The notes beneath the pieces were generated by a model. That model did not search any database, was not told where the DNA came from, and was given only the letters and a program-made list of their open reading frames with translations. DNA of 59,628 nt from Herpetosiphonaceae bacterium. Its GTDB lineage: Bacteria > Chloroflexota > Chloroflexia > Chloroflexales > Kallotenuaceae. The stretch spans positions 1 through 59,628 of the forward strand of contig DASUTC010000158.1 in NCBI GenBank assembly GCA_036374795.1. Reading direction: 5' to 3'. This document shows positions 1 to 8,543 of the stretch, piece after piece; positions within the stretch are counted from its first letter, which is position 1; the number at the start of each line of letters is the position of its first letter. The position numbers were made by a program, and so were the translations under genes.

Positions 1-2352
1 GCGACCGGCGGTATGCATACGGGCCGCGTCGGGGCGCTTGGCAAGGTGCTCGGCAACAAGAACACGGCCAAGACTCAGGACGAGCGCAAACGGGCCGAGG
101 TCGCGACGCGCATCGAGGCGCTGTACAGCAAAACCAAAACCGAAGTCACCAGCATCCTCGACGGCCTCGACGGTAAGGTCAACGGCGTCTTCGAGCGCGG
201 CGAGAGCGCCGCGCGGGCGGCGTTCGAGCAGCACGTCGACAAGCGCATGAAAGCCTATAAAGATCAGCGCTACAGCGGGCTGCTGGGCAAGGGCAAATGG
301 CTCAAAGATAAGCTGCTGGGCATGCCGAGCGAGGTCAACAGCTTTTTCCAGGAGGGTCGCCAGCTCTACCTTAAGCAGATGCAAGTCGTGATCAACTCGG
401 TCGCGGATGTGGTCGGCGCTGAGCTGACGCGAGCCAAAGCGCGGATCGCGCAGGGACGGCAGGAGATCCAGCAGTTTGTCAGCGGGCTGCCCGGTGATCT
501 GCGCGAGGTTGGGCAGCAGGCAGCCGAGGATATTCAGAGCCGTTTCGACCAGCTTGAGCAGGATGTAGACTCCAAGCAGGAAGCGCTGGTGCAAAGCCTG
601 GCGCAGAAGTATGTCGCGGCCCGCGACGCCGTGGACGCGCGCATCACGGAGATGCAGAAGGCCAACCAGGGCCTCGTCGCCAAGGCGAAGGAAGCGATCG
701 TCGGCGTGATCCAGACGATCCTCGAGCTCAAGAATATGCTGATGGGCGTGCTGGGCCGCGCCGCAGGGGTGATCGGGGCGATCATCAAAGATCCGATCCG
801 CTTCCTGGGCAATCTGATCGGCGCGGTCAAGCAAGGGCTTAACCAGTTCGTCGGCAACATCGGCAAGCATTTGCAGCAGGGTCTGATGGGCTGGCTCTTC
901 GGCGCACTGGGCGATGCGGGCATTCGCATGCCCGAAAGCCTGGATCTCAAGGGTATTTTGAGCCTCGTGATGCAGGTCATGGGCCTGACATACGCCAATA
1001 TCCGCGCGCGGGCGGTCAAGCTGGTCGGCGAGCCGACGGTCAAGCTGATGGAAGGAACGGTCAAGGTCTTCCAGGTGCTGGCAAGCGAAGGCCCCGCCGG
1101 GCTGTGGCATCTGATCCAGGATAAGGTCGGCGATCTCAAAGAGCAGGTCATCGGTCAGATCAAAGAGTTCGTGATCACCAAGATCATCACCGCTGGCGTC
1201 ACCTGGCTGATCAGCTTGTTCAACCCGGCGGCGGCGTTCATCAAAGCCTGCAAGATGATCTATGATGTTATCATGTTCTTCATCGAGCGCGGCAGCCAGA
1301 TTATGGAGCTAGTCGGCGCGATCCTCGACTCGATCGGCGCGATTGCTAGCGGCTCGATCGGCGCGGCTGCAAACCGGGTTGAGCAGACGCTTGGTAAGGC
1401 GCTGCCCGTCGCGATCAGCTTCCTCGCCAGCCTGATTGGAGTCGGCGGCATCAGCCAGCGCGTGAAGAAGATCATCGGCTCGGTCCAGAAGCCGATCAAC
1501 TCGGCGATCGATTCGGTGGTGAAGGCGGCGGCCAAGGGCTTCAAGAAGCTTGCGGGGCGGGGGAAAGCGCCACAGGGTAATGGAGCTAATAACGCTGATC
1601 ATCGATCCCAAGCTGAGAAGCAGGCAGATCTTGATCAAGCTATTTCCGAATCTGAGAAAGTACTCTCAGAAGAAGGCGCTACAGCCGAGAGTATTCGCAA
1701 GAAGTTACCTGCCATTAAGTCAAAGTATAATCTTGTTTCTCTTAATCTGGTACAAGACTCCGATACAAAATACCATGTACATGGCAAAGTTAATCCTGAG
1801 AAAGATACCCTAGCTAAAGAAATAGGTGCTGAAATTGTCACGATTCAAGCTCCTCAGAAATTTGGTGGGAAACCCATTGAGTGCGTTAAGAAAGGGTCAA
1901 CCTATATTCCTACTGGTAAGATCGAAATTTATGGAGCTGGCAAAGTTCAATTTCGTGAGCGCGAAGAGTATGAGCAACTCAAGGCTGAACGCTCAGGGAA
2001 GCTTGGTAAAGAAGCTCAGCGAGCATTCGCTAAAGATCCGGCGAAGCAAAAGCGCCTGAAATGGATCGAAGAAAAGCCACTCCATAATTACCAACGCTCA
2101 CAAGGAAACTTAAAGTCTCTGCTTAAGGCTGGCATGGATCCGGACTCGCTTCAAGATGCCTTCAAGATTATGGAACACTTGATAAGTGAAATTGAGAAGC
2201 TCGATGTTGAATTAGTCGTAGGGACGAAGATCGATCATGGCAGCAAGATGGTAGTTCCCAATGGCAGTATGAAAGTAGACTCCAAATGGGAGGTCAAAGA
2301 TGGGACACCGCCGCTGTTATATCTCGATACTATCATATACATTAAGAAATAA
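1..2352 (+). CDS. eCIS-associated carrier/toxin protein, 5' end outside window
   Basis: The frame is open from base 1, so the ATG at 13 is probably internal and the N-terminus lies upstream. About 520 residues are helical and Ala/Lys/Glu-rich with hydrophobic helices (bases 1150-1500), the kind of central region seen in toxins that eCIS particles load. From about base 1565 composition changes sharply to AT-rich. This part begins with a linker (ADLDQAISESEKVL, then KYNLVSLNLV) of the type that precedes swapped C-terminal toxin tips in polymorphic toxins, followed by about 160 residues I do not recognise (contains KIDHGSKM near the end). A small AT-rich gene follows 11 bases later, as an immunity gene would. 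The toxin role is inferred from architecture and context; the activity is unknown. Confidence 0.7.
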   Translation, partial: ATGGMHTGRVGALGKVLGNKNTAKTQDERKRAEVATRIEALYSKTKTEVTSILDGLDGKVNGVFERGESAARAAFEQHVDKRMKAYKDQRYSGLLGKGKWLKDKLLGMPSEVNSFFQEGRQLYLKQMQVVINSVADVVGAELTRAKARIAQGRQEIQQFVSGLPGDLREVGQQAAEDIQSRFDQLEQDVDSKQEALVQSLAQKYVAARDAVDARITEMQKANQGLVAKAKEAIVGVIQTILELKNMLMGVLGRAAGVIGAIIKDPIRFLGNLIGAVKQGLNQFVGNIGKHLQQGLMGWLFGALGDAGIRMPESLDLKGILSLVMQVMGLTYANIRARAVKLVGEPTVKLMEGTVKVFQVLASEGPAGLWHLIQDKVGDLKEQVIGQIKEFVITKIITAGVTWLISLFNPAAAFIKACKMIYDVIMFFIERGSQIMELVGAILDSIGAIASGSIGAAANRVEQTLGKALPVAISFLASLIGVGGISQRVKKIIGSVQKPINSAIDSVVKAAAKGFKKLAGRGKAPQGNGANNADHRSQAEKQADLDQAISESEKVLSEEGATAESIRKKLPAIKSKYNLVSLNLVQDSDTKYHVHGKVNPEKDTLAKEIGAEIVTIQAPQKFGGKPIECVKKGSTYIPTGKIEIYGAGKVQFREREEYEQLKAERSGKLGKEAQRAFAKDPAKQKRLKWIEEKPLHNYQRSQGNLKSLLKAGMDPDSLQDAFKIMEHLISEIEKLDVELVVGTKIDHGSKMVVPNGSMKVDSKWEVKDGTPPLLYLDTIIYIKK

Positions 2353-2363
2353 GGAGATGAGTT

Positions 2364-2858
2364 ATGCATCAGTTCGATGAAGAAGAATGGAAGCACTTAA
2401 GCATCATGAACGATGAGGATATTGATTATAGTGTTGTTCCAGAGCCGATCCTTGAAAAACTGGCTCTCGGTAATGAGTTATATATTGCAAACTCAGCCCT
2501 GGTTGAGCTATGGATGCGCGAAACTCTTTCGGCTGCGCCGATAGCCGCAGAAATCTTAGTCACCGGGCACAGCGATCGTTACCTTCAAGCTACTGCACTA
2601 CGAGTCTTGTTTGAAAGAGATCGCAGCACAGCACTCCGTTATATGCAGGAACAAGCGCCGACTTGCGATCTTTATACCTTGTACAAAATGATGCAATTGC
2701 TTACCGAGGAAGATGGCTTGAGTTCTTCAAACAAAGCATCATTAATTCCATCTATCCTTGAAAGACTTAAAATTCTTGAATCAGAAGAAACTAATGAAGA
2801 TATTGACTTCATTGATCTTGAAGTAAAAGAAGCATTTTTTCAAAAGTATAATTCCTAA
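2364..2858 (+). CDS. Putative immunity protein paired with the upstream toxin tip
   Basis: Encodes 164 residues, acidic and almost wholly helical, with repeated amphipathic pairs (NSALVELWMRE, LQATALRVLFERD, LYTLYKMMQLL) that resemble HEAT-like repeats. No signal peptide or membrane segment, so cytoplasmic. The ATG at 2364 has GGAG at 2353-2356, immediately after the stop of the large upstream gene, so the two are co-transcribed. It shares the low G+C and A-ending codon use of the last 800 bases of that gene and differs from everything downstream. Position, size, acidity and composition fit an immunity protein; I do not recognise a named family. Confidence 0.6.
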   Translation: MHQFDEEEWKHLSIMNDEDIDYSVVPEPILEKLALGNELYIANSALVELWMRETLSAAPIAAEILVTGHSDRYLQATALRVLFERDRSTALRYMQEQAPTCDLYTLYKMMQLLTEEDGLSSSNKASLIPSILERLKILESEETNEDIDFIDLEVKEAFFQKYNS

Positions 2859-2936
2859 CATCTTCGCTCGACGACTTGTAAAGCAAATGAAGCTAACAAC
2901 TTAGCTCAAAGAGGATTAGCTCACGGAGGCAACTCG

Positions 2937-3800
2937 ATGTCATCGCACCACTCGCTCGACAACCGGGAGCACCTGTCGCAAATTCGCCGACGTGCCTCCA
3001 ACGAGGCGTCCACCAACGATACTGACATTGGCTCGACGCAGCACCCGCTGCTCAACTTACAGCGCCAGGTAGGCAACGCGCAGATCGCGCGTATGCTGGC
3101 CCAGCGCACTGCCGAAGAAGAGCAGGAGGAAGGCGGCGCGGTCCAGGCGATGCACGATCCCGCCGCCGTCCAGCGCACTGCCGAAGAAGAGCAGGAGGAG
3201 GGCGGCGCGGTCCAGGCGATGCACGATCCCGCCGTCCAGCGCACCGCTGAGGAAGAGCAAGAAGAGGGTGGTGCCGTACAAGCGATGCATGATCCTTCCG
3301 CTGTTCAGCGTACCGCCGAAGAAGAGCAGGAAGAGGGCGGCACAGTTCAGGCTAAACCAGAAGTCGGCCTCGAAGGTGGACCAATTAGCGGTGATCTAGG
3401 CGGTAGAATACAGTCGAAGCGCGGGAGCGGCTCGCCGATGGATGATGGGATGCGAGAGTCGATGGAGGGCGCGTTCGGCACAAACTTCAAGGACGTGCGC
3501 ATCCACAGCGATAGCGAATCCCATCAGCTCAACCGCAGCATCAGCGCCAAAGCATTCACGACGGGCAACGACATCTTCTTCGGCGAGAGCGCCAGCCCCG
3601 CCGACACGAAGCTCCTTGGGCACGAGCTAACCCACGTGGTGCAGCAGCGCTCGATGAGCACCAGCGGGCCGATGACCGTCGGGCCAGCGGGCGATAACCA
3701 CGAGCAAGAGGCCGACGCAGCGGGCGCAGCCGCAGCCGCAGCCATCGAGGGCGGTCATGCCCAGCGCCAGAGCGCCGAGGAAGAGCACGAGACGGCCTGA
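2937..3800 (+). CDS. DUF4157 (eCIS core domain) protein with four acidic repeats
   Basis: 287 residues. After a polar N-terminus, residues about 56-138 carry four copies of a roughly 22-residue unit (QRTAEEEQEEGG then AVQAMHDP), and residues about 160-240 are a clear DUF4157 domain (DVRIHSDSESHQLNRSISAK, AFTTGNDIFFGE) ending in HELTHVVQQ with HELTH at 229-233, a zinc-metallopeptidase-like HExxH. DUF4157 is the domain most tightly associated with eCIS loci and is often at the N-terminus of loaded effectors; here there is no toxin domain after it, only an Ala-rich tail. The start at 2937 follows GGAGG (2925-2929). Whether the HExxH is catalytic (autoprocessing or effector release) is not shown by the sequence. 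Confidence 0.85.
   Translation: MSSHHSLDNREHLSQIRRRASNEASTNDTDIGSTQHPLLNLQRQVGNAQIARMLAQRTAEEEQEEGGAVQAMHDPAAVQRTAEEEQEEGGAVQAMHDPAVQRTAEEEQEEGGAVQAMHDPSAVQRTAEEEQEEGGTVQAKPEVGLEGGPISGDLGGRIQSKRGSGSPMDDGMRESMEGAFGTNFKDVRIHSDSESHQLNRSISAKAFTTGNDIFFGESASPADTKLLGHELTHVVQQRSMSTSGPMTVGPAGDNHEQEADAAGAAAAAAIEGGHAQRQSAEEEHETA
3102..3353 (+). repeat. Four in-frame tandem repeats of 66-69 bp
   Basis: Copies begin near 3102, 3171, 3237 and 3306, each encoding QRTAEEEQEEGG plus VQAMHDP (last copy VQAKPE). The first two are almost identical at the DNA level and the later two drift at third positions, so the array expanded recently. It is a coding repeat, not a CRISPR array. Confidence 0.9.
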
Positions 3801-4091
3801 GCGTACGGAGCGCGCAGGCATGACGATCGATAGCGCCATATCGAAGTTCACAGCACCAGCTTCCTCCATCAGCCGACCAAGCTGATGCAGCCTCCCAGGA
3901 AGCTGGCGCACAACCCAAGCGCCAGGCAGTACGCGCAGCACAGTTCAGACCAAGACGGCAGCACACAGCTTACAACCTTTCGTGTCCAACACATAACCAC
4001 AGCTTCATGCGGAGCCATACATTACTGGTTCGGCAAGGGATCGTTTGCTGCCCAAACGCTCTATGCCGCACTGTAGTAGCCGATAGATACC
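3801..4091. other. Non-coding gap before the DUF4255 gene
   Basis: About 290 bases. One open frame of 63 codons (3885-4076) has no ribosome binding site or recognisable protein character and I do not call it. No clear hairpin or promoter seen. Composition is lower in G+C near 3960-4080, so a promoter for the structural genes may lie here. Confidence 0.4.
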
Positions 4092-5057
4092 ATGATCAGC
4101 GAGCTTGACGAAACAATCCGGCAGATCCTGCTCAAAGAGGGCGGCTTCGACACCGCCGACGTCGACGTAAGCTTCGATCTACCCAACCGCGAGTGGTCAG
4201 GCGGCATCTCGAAGCCGACGCTCAACTGCTACCTTTTCGACATCCGCGAGCGGCGGCAGCTTCGCGAGGAGGGCTGGGATCTGGAGCGGCGCGGCACCAA
4301 CGGCGCGGCCCGGCGGCGGCCACCGCTGCATTTCGAGCTAACCTATCTGATCACCGCCTGGACGCGCGCCGTCGAAGACGAGCACCGGCTGCTCTGGCAC
4401 GTGCTGCGGACGATGATTCGCTTTCCGATCATGCCCACGCAGCATTTACAGGGCATGCTAGCCGAGTATGGCTGGCCGATCCACACCAGCATCGCGCAGA
4501 CCGAGGGCGTGCTCAAAAGCCCCGGCGAGTTCTGGTCGGCGCTGGAGAACCATCTCAAGCCCTCGCTGAGCTACGTCGTCACGCTGGCGCTGGATACGGA
4601 GGCGATCCCCGCCGGGCCGCCCGTGCTCACCACCAGCCTGCGGATGCGCCCATCGGCGCAGCAGAACGGCGACGGCGCTACCGAGTCGATCACGACCAAG
4701 CCCGCGCTCTACACCCGGCAGGTCGTGATCGACGAGCACGATCTCACCGTGACCACCGACCCACAGGGCCGCCTCAATCTTGAGGGCACGCTCCGTGGCG
4801 ATCACGAGCAGCCGCTGCCCGACACCGTCATCACCGTCGAAGGGCACAACCACCGCGTCATCAGCGACTCCGAGGGCCGCTTTCGGCTGAACGGCCTGAT
4901 CCCCGGACGCTACACCCTGGCCGTCAAAACGGACGGTCGCACGCTGCGCCATGCGCTGATCGTTCGCAATCCGAGCCACCAGATGGTTATCGATGTAGGT
5001 GACAGGCCAGGCAGCCTGTCGGACACCCCCACTGAAGGAGGTACTACCACGAGCTAG
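4092..5057 (+). CDS. DUF4255/Pvc16-type eCIS protein with carboxypeptidase-regulatory-like tail
   Basis: 321 residues. Residues 1-185 match the DUF4255 (Pvc16 N-terminal) family: MISELDETIRQIL start, the SKPTLNCYLFDIRER stretch, and PPLHFELTYLITAWT. In Afp/PVC particles this family (Afp16/Pvc16) caps or terminates the tail and helps sheath assembly. Residues about 232-305 look like a carboxypeptidase regulatory-like Ig fold (DTVITVEGHNHRVISDSEGR, FRLNGLIPGRYTLAV), a common beta-sandwich extension. It lies just before the sheath gene, the usual place in this eCIS type. Confidence 0.85.
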   Translation: MISELDETIRQILLKEGGFDTADVDVSFDLPNREWSGGISKPTLNCYLFDIRERRQLREEGWDLERRGTNGAARRRPPLHFELTYLITAWTRAVEDEHRLLWHVLRTMIRFPIMPTQHLQGMLAEYGWPIHTSIAQTEGVLKSPGEFWSALENHLKPSLSYVVTLALDTEAIPAGPPVLTTSLRMRPSAQQNGDGATESITTKPALYTRQVVIDEHDLTVTTDPQGRLNLEGTLRGDHEQPLPDTVITVEGHNHRVISDSEGRFRLNGLIPGRYTLAVKTDGRTLRHALIVRNPSHQMVIDVGDRPGSLSDTPTEGGTTTS

Positions 5058-5146
5058 GCCTATATAACCACGACAAGAAGGAGAAGATTTCGGAGGATAT
5101 ACGCACGTTCCGCCGAAGACCGTTTAGCATCATTTAGGAGCCCATA

Positions 5147-6727
5147 ATGCCTCAGTACCAGTACCCCGGCGTTTATATCGAAGAGGTGGATCGGGGAAGC
5201 AAGCCTATTCAGGGAGTTGGCACCTCCATTGCCGCATTCATTGGCTTTACCGAGCGTCGTCCCGCCGGAAACACCGGCCAGCCGGTCTTTGTTTCAAGCT
5301 GGACCCAGTTCGTCAATGATTTCGGCACGCCCGAAACGCAGGGCTTCGTGCCCGGCTTCTACCTGCCGCACTCGGTGTACGGCTACTTCCAGAACGGCGG
5401 AGCCGCTTGCTATATTCAGAGCATCGCAACCAAAGAAGAGTCCGAGCAGGCGTCGCGCGGTGGCGTCGCGCGGGCCGCGCTGCCCAGCCGCACGGGCACC
5501 AAGGCGCTTGAGCTGCGCAGCAAGGTCGAGAACGTTCCCGCCGAGAGCGTCAGCATCGAGATCGAAGACGCCACCGGCGAGGGAGCGACCAATGAGCAGT
5601 TCAGGGTGACGGTCAAAGCGCCGAACCGGCCCGACGAAGTCTTCGACAATCTCTCGATGGGCCGTGGCAAGGGCACGCGCAACGCCGTCGAAGTGCTGAC
5701 CCGCGAGTCGCGCATCCTTCAGGCGCTCGAACTCGACAGCGCAGGCTCGATGCTGGAGCGCCGCCCGCAGAACGGCACCTACACGCTGTCGGCGACGAAG
5801 ACCGCGCTGGCGACGGCGGCGAGCTTCGAGGGCAACCCCGCGCAGCGCACCGGCATCGGCGCGCTCGAAGAGATCGACGAGATCACGCTGGTGTTGTGCC
5901 CCGACCTGATGGGCGGCTACCTGACGGGCAAGCTCACGCGCGAGGATGTCGTCGCGGTGCAGAAGGCGATGCTGACGCACTGCGAGCTGATGAAAGATCG
6001 CTTTGCCATTCTCGACGCGCTGCCGGGCATGACCCCGCAGGAGATCAACGACTGGCGCATGAAAGAGGCCAACTTCAACTCGAAGTACGGCGCGCTCTAC
6101 TATCCCTGGATCTACGTTGCCAACCCGCGCCCGCAGAACGGCGCAGGCAGCCAGATCATGATCCCGCCGAGCGGCCACATCGCCGGTGTGTATGCCCGCA
6201 CCGACGCCGAGCGCGGCGTGCATAAAGCGCCGGCCAACGAGCAGGTGCGCGGCGCGCTGAAGCTTGAGCGCCAGCTGATCAACAGCGAGCAGGCGCTGCT
6301 CAACCCGAACGGCATCAACTGCGTCCGCGCCTTCCCTGGCCGTGGCATCCTGGTCTGGGGCGCGCGCACGCTCTCCAACGACACCTCCTGGCAGTACATC
6401 AACGTGCGCCGTCTCTTCAACATGATCGAAGAGTCGATCTTCCAGGGCACGCAGTGGGCCGTCTTCGAGCCCAACGACATGGACCTCTGGGAGCGCGTCA
6501 AGCGCACGATCACCGCCTTCCTGACCCGCGTCTGGCGCGACGGCGCGCTCTTTGGCGCGACGCCTGAAGAGGCGTTCTATGTCAAGTGTGACGCCGAGCT
6601 GAATCCGCCGGAGGTGCGCGACGTCGGCCAGTTGATCGTCGAGGTCGGTATCGCGCCGGTCAAGCCCGCCGAGTTCGTGGTCTTCCGCTTCAGCCAGATG
6701 AGCAGCGGCGGCGGCATCAACGAGTAA
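5147..6727 (+). CDS. Contractile tail sheath protein
   Basis: 526 residues. The N-terminus YQYPGVYIEEVDRGSKPIQG and the following STxIAAFIGFTERRP-like strand are the hallmark of phage/eCIS sheath proteins (Afp2-4 type). The conserved C-terminal sheath domain is clear (FPGRGILVWGARTLS, WQYINVRRLFNMIEESI, WVFEPND-like and FLTRVWRDGALFGATPEEAF). The sheath wraps the inner tube and contracts to drive it into the target. There is one sheath gene here, against three in Afp/PVC. TAGGAG stands 10 bases before the ATG. Length is normal for the family. Confidence 0.96.
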   Translation: MPQYQYPGVYIEEVDRGSKPIQGVGTSIAAFIGFTERRPAGNTGQPVFVSSWTQFVNDFGTPETQGFVPGFYLPHSVYGYFQNGGAACYIQSIATKEESEQASRGGVARAALPSRTGTKALELRSKVENVPAESVSIEIEDATGEGATNEQFRVTVKAPNRPDEVFDNLSMGRGKGTRNAVEVLTRESRILQALELDSAGSMLERRPQNGTYTLSATKTALATAASFEGNPAQRTGIGALEEIDEITLVLCPDLMGGYLTGKLTREDVVAVQKAMLTHCELMKDRFAILDALPGMTPQEINDWRMKEANFNSKYGALYYPWIYVANPRPQNGAGSQIMIPPSGHIAGVYARTDAERGVHKAPANEQVRGALKLERQLINSEQALLNPNGINCVRAFPGRGILVWGARTLSNDTSWQYINVRRLFNMIEESIFQGTQWAVFEPNDMDLWERVKRTITAFLTRVWRDGALFGATPEEAFYVKCDAELNPPEVRDVGQLIVEVGIAPVKPAEFVVFRFSQMSSGGGINE

Positions 6728-6773
6728 CGTTCATCCAACATACACGACAGCAAGCATCTAAAGGAGGACACGC

Positions 6774-7223
6774 ATGGGCGTTGGTTTGCGCAGAGATCCG
6801 TTAACCGGATACCATTTTTACCTTGAGATCGACGGCATCACCCAGGCGCGGTTCCGCGAGTGCAGCGGCCTGACCTCGGAGTCGCAGGTGATCGAGTACA
6901 AAGAGGCGGACAAGAACGGCAACGTCATCATCAAAAAGGTGCCCGGCGTGCTGAAATGGTCCGATATTACGCTCAAGCGCGGCATCACCGACATCATGGA
7001 GCTGTGGGAATGGCGCAAGAAAGTCGAAGACGGCTATGTCGAGCTGGCGCGCAAGAACGGCTCGATCGTGCTGTACAATCAGGCTAACGAGGAGATCGCC
7101 CGCTGGAACGTCACCGATTGCTGGCCGATGAAGATCAGCGGCCCGCAGCTCAACGCCAATAACAACGATATTGCCGTCGAGGAGATCGTGCTGGCGCACG
7201 AGGGCTTGCAGCGCGTCAAGTAG
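6774..7223 (+). CDS. Tail tube protein (Afp1/Afp5-like, T4 gp19 family)
   Basis: 149 residues of the T4-like tail tube family: RDPLTGYHFYLEIDGITQAR, the FRECSGLTSES turn, LKWSDITLKRGITD and a final EEIVLAHEGLQRVK. Monomers form the hexameric rings of the inner tube that the sheath propels. AAAGGAGGA just before the ATG is one of the strongest ribosome binding sites in the locus, as expected for a high-copy structural protein. A hairpin follows the gene. Confidence 0.95.
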   Translation: MGVGLRRDPLTGYHFYLEIDGITQARFRECSGLTSESQVIEYKEADKNGNVIIKKVPGVLKWSDITLKRGITDIMELWEWRKKVEDGYVELARKNGSIVLYNQANEEIARWNVTDCWPMKISGPQLNANNNDIAVEEIVLAHEGLQRVK

Positions 7224-7250
7224 CGTGCAACGCCCTGGGATTATGGCCTG

Positions 7251-7278
7251 GGAGGGGCGTATGGTACGACGCCCCTCC
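7251..7278 (+). terminator. Perfect 10-bp hairpin after the tube gene
   Basis: GGAGGGGCGT (7251-7260), an 8-base loop and ACGCCCCTCC (7269-7278) form a GC-rich stem 28 bases after the tube stop. There is no T run, so it may be a partial terminator or a 3' stabiliser that keeps sheath and tube mRNA above the downstream genes. Confidence 0.5.
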
Positions 7279-7317
7279 TACATCACTCAATTTCAAGAGA
7301 CGAGAGTCGAGACGTAG

Positions 7318-7683
7318 ATGACCCTCCAGACTGAATTCGAGTTTACGCTGCCGCGCGGCTATGTCGACCGCGAGGGCAATGTGCATCGCCAGGGTACGAT
7401 GCGCCTGGCAACGGCGATGGACGAGATCGCGCCGATGCGCGATCCGCGCGTGCGCTCCAACCAGGCGTATCTGGTGATTATTTTGCTGTCGCGGGTGATT
7501 ACCAAGCTCGGTACACTGCGCGATGTTAATCCGGGCGTGATCGAAGAGCTTTTCTCTGCCGATCTGGCGTTTCTGCAAGATTTTTATCGCCGGATCAACG
7601 AAACCGGCACCAGCCTGGTTGCGGTGGCATGTCCCGAATGCTCGCACCAGTTCGAGATCGACACGGGCCGCCTGGGGGGATGA
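7318..7683 (+). CDS. Small eCIS protein, phage-tail-assembly-like, with CxxC
   Basis: 121 residues. It starts MTLQTEFEFTLPRGYVDREG and contains RLATAMDEIAPMRDPRV and AYLVIILLSRVITKLG, a pattern shared by small 'phage tail assembly' proteins lying between the two tube genes of many eCIS loci. The C-terminus has a single CPECSHQFE, half of a zinc ribbon, so metal binding would need dimerisation or other ligands. The stop overlaps the next ATG (ATGA at 7680-7683), so translation is coupled. A chaperone-like role is inferred from position only. Confidence 0.75.
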   Translation: MTLQTEFEFTLPRGYVDREGNVHRQGTMRLATAMDEIAPMRDPRVRSNQAYLVIILLSRVITKLGTLRDVNPGVIEELFSADLAFLQDFYRRINETGTSLVAVACPECSHQFEIDTGRLGG

Positions 7684-7847
7684 TTGGCTACCCCCTCGAC
7701 CGGCTCTATGAGGAGGTAGCCTACATCGCCTACCATTTCCACTGGCCGCTGGATGAGATTCTCGCGCTGGAGCATCCAGAGCGACAGGCATGGCTCGAAC
7801 AGATTGGAGCCATCAATCAGCGGCTCAACGAGGCGAGCGAAGAGTGA
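7680..7847 (+). CDS. DUF6760-type small eCIS protein, 55 aa
   Basis: The ATG at 7680 overlaps the upstream TGA. It encodes MIGYPLDRLYEEVAYIAYHF continuing HWPLDEILALEHPERQAWL, which fits the DUF6760 family of about 55-residue proteins found between eCIS tube genes. An in-frame ATG at 7629 is less likely because it would add 17 residues that read through the preceding gene. Highly helical with conserved aromatics. The function is not known to me; the constant position beside the preceding CxxC gene suggests a joint role in tube assembly. Confidence 0.8.
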   Translation: MIGYPLDRLYEEVAYIAYHFHWPLDEILALEHPERQAWLEQIGAINQRLNEASEE

Positions 7848-7862
7848 TCATGGAGCTGATCG

Positions 7863-8027
7863 ATGGATCAGACAGCAGAGCAACCGCAAGGTGCGCAATC
7901 CGCTGAAGAGCCGATGGACGGCAAGCCAGCGGTCGATCTTGAAGCGTTGACCGCCGCAGTTGAACGCCTGCTCCGCCGCGATCTGGAGATCGCGAACGAG
8001 CGGTTGCGTGGTTTAAGGCGCGAATAG
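7863..8027 (+). CDS. Very small helical eCIS protein, 54 aa
   Basis: Encodes 54 residues: an acidic, Gln/Glu-rich first half, then one amphipathic helix (LEALTAAVERLLRRDLEIAN, ERLRGLRR). eCIS loci often have a tiny gene here ending in a similar Arg-rich 'RLLRRDL..ERLRG' helix, which is why I call it. It starts 15 bases after the stop of the DUF6760 gene. Ribosome binding is weak (GGAGCTGAT at 7852-7860). Real gene likely; function unknown. Confidence 0.6.
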   Translation: MDQTAEQPQGAQSAEEPMDGKPAVDLEALTAAVERLLRRDLEIANERLRGLRRE

Positions 8028-8105
8028 CTGCCGTCCATACAGACAGCGGGATCGTAGAGCAGCGTCGGCGATGTCGATCACCCTGCTACGTGAGAGAGTG
8101 TGGCA

Positions 8106-8537
8106 ATGACAAAACAGCGCAAAGTCTATAGCACCTACCGTTTTATGGTGGAAATCAAGGGCATTACCGAAGCTGCCTTTAGCGAGTGCTCCGGCCTTCA
8201 GGCTGAGACTGAGATCTTTGAGTGGCAGGAGGGCGGTCGCAATGGGTTTACGCACCGGCTGCCGGGCCGCACCAAGTTTTCAAATCTGACGTTGAAGCGG
8301 GGCATCGCCAGCGCCGAGCTGTGGAACTGGTTCAACAGCAGCCGTCTGGGCAAGGTCAAGCGCTACGATATTTCGATCATCCTGTGCGGCTACCAGGGCT
8401 ATCCTGAGGTGCGCTGGAACATCGCCGATGCCGTGCCGATCAAATGGAACGGCCCGACCTTCAAGGCCGATGCCAACGAGGTCGCGGTCGAGTCGATCGA
8501 ACTGATTCATAATGGCTTTGAGCGCGTCGGGGCATAA
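8106..8537 (+). CDS. Second tail tube protein (Afp1/Afp5-like)
   Basis: 143 residues, same family as the gene at 6774 (YRFMVEIKGITEAAFSECSG, FSNLTLKRGIASAELW, VESIELIHNGFERVGA) but strongly diverged. Paired tube paralogues are usual in eCIS: one forms the tube body, the other an initiator ring next to the baseplate. It lies closer to the LysM and spike genes, favouring the initiator role (inference). I prefer the ATG at 8106, 8 bases from GAGAG, over a GTG at 8100. Confidence 0.92.
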   Translation: MTKQRKVYSTYRFMVEIKGITEAAFSECSGLQAETEIFEWQEGGRNGFTHRLPGRTKFSNLTLKRGIASAELWNWFNSSRLGKVKRYDISIILCGYQGYPEVRWNIADAVPIKWNGPTFKADANEVAVESIELIHNGFERVGA

Positions 8538-8543
8538 CGCTAC

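Noticed and set aside
3102-3353. 66-69 bp repeats considered as a CRISPR array
   Set aside because: The units are contiguous, in frame and without unique spacers; no cas genes are nearby.
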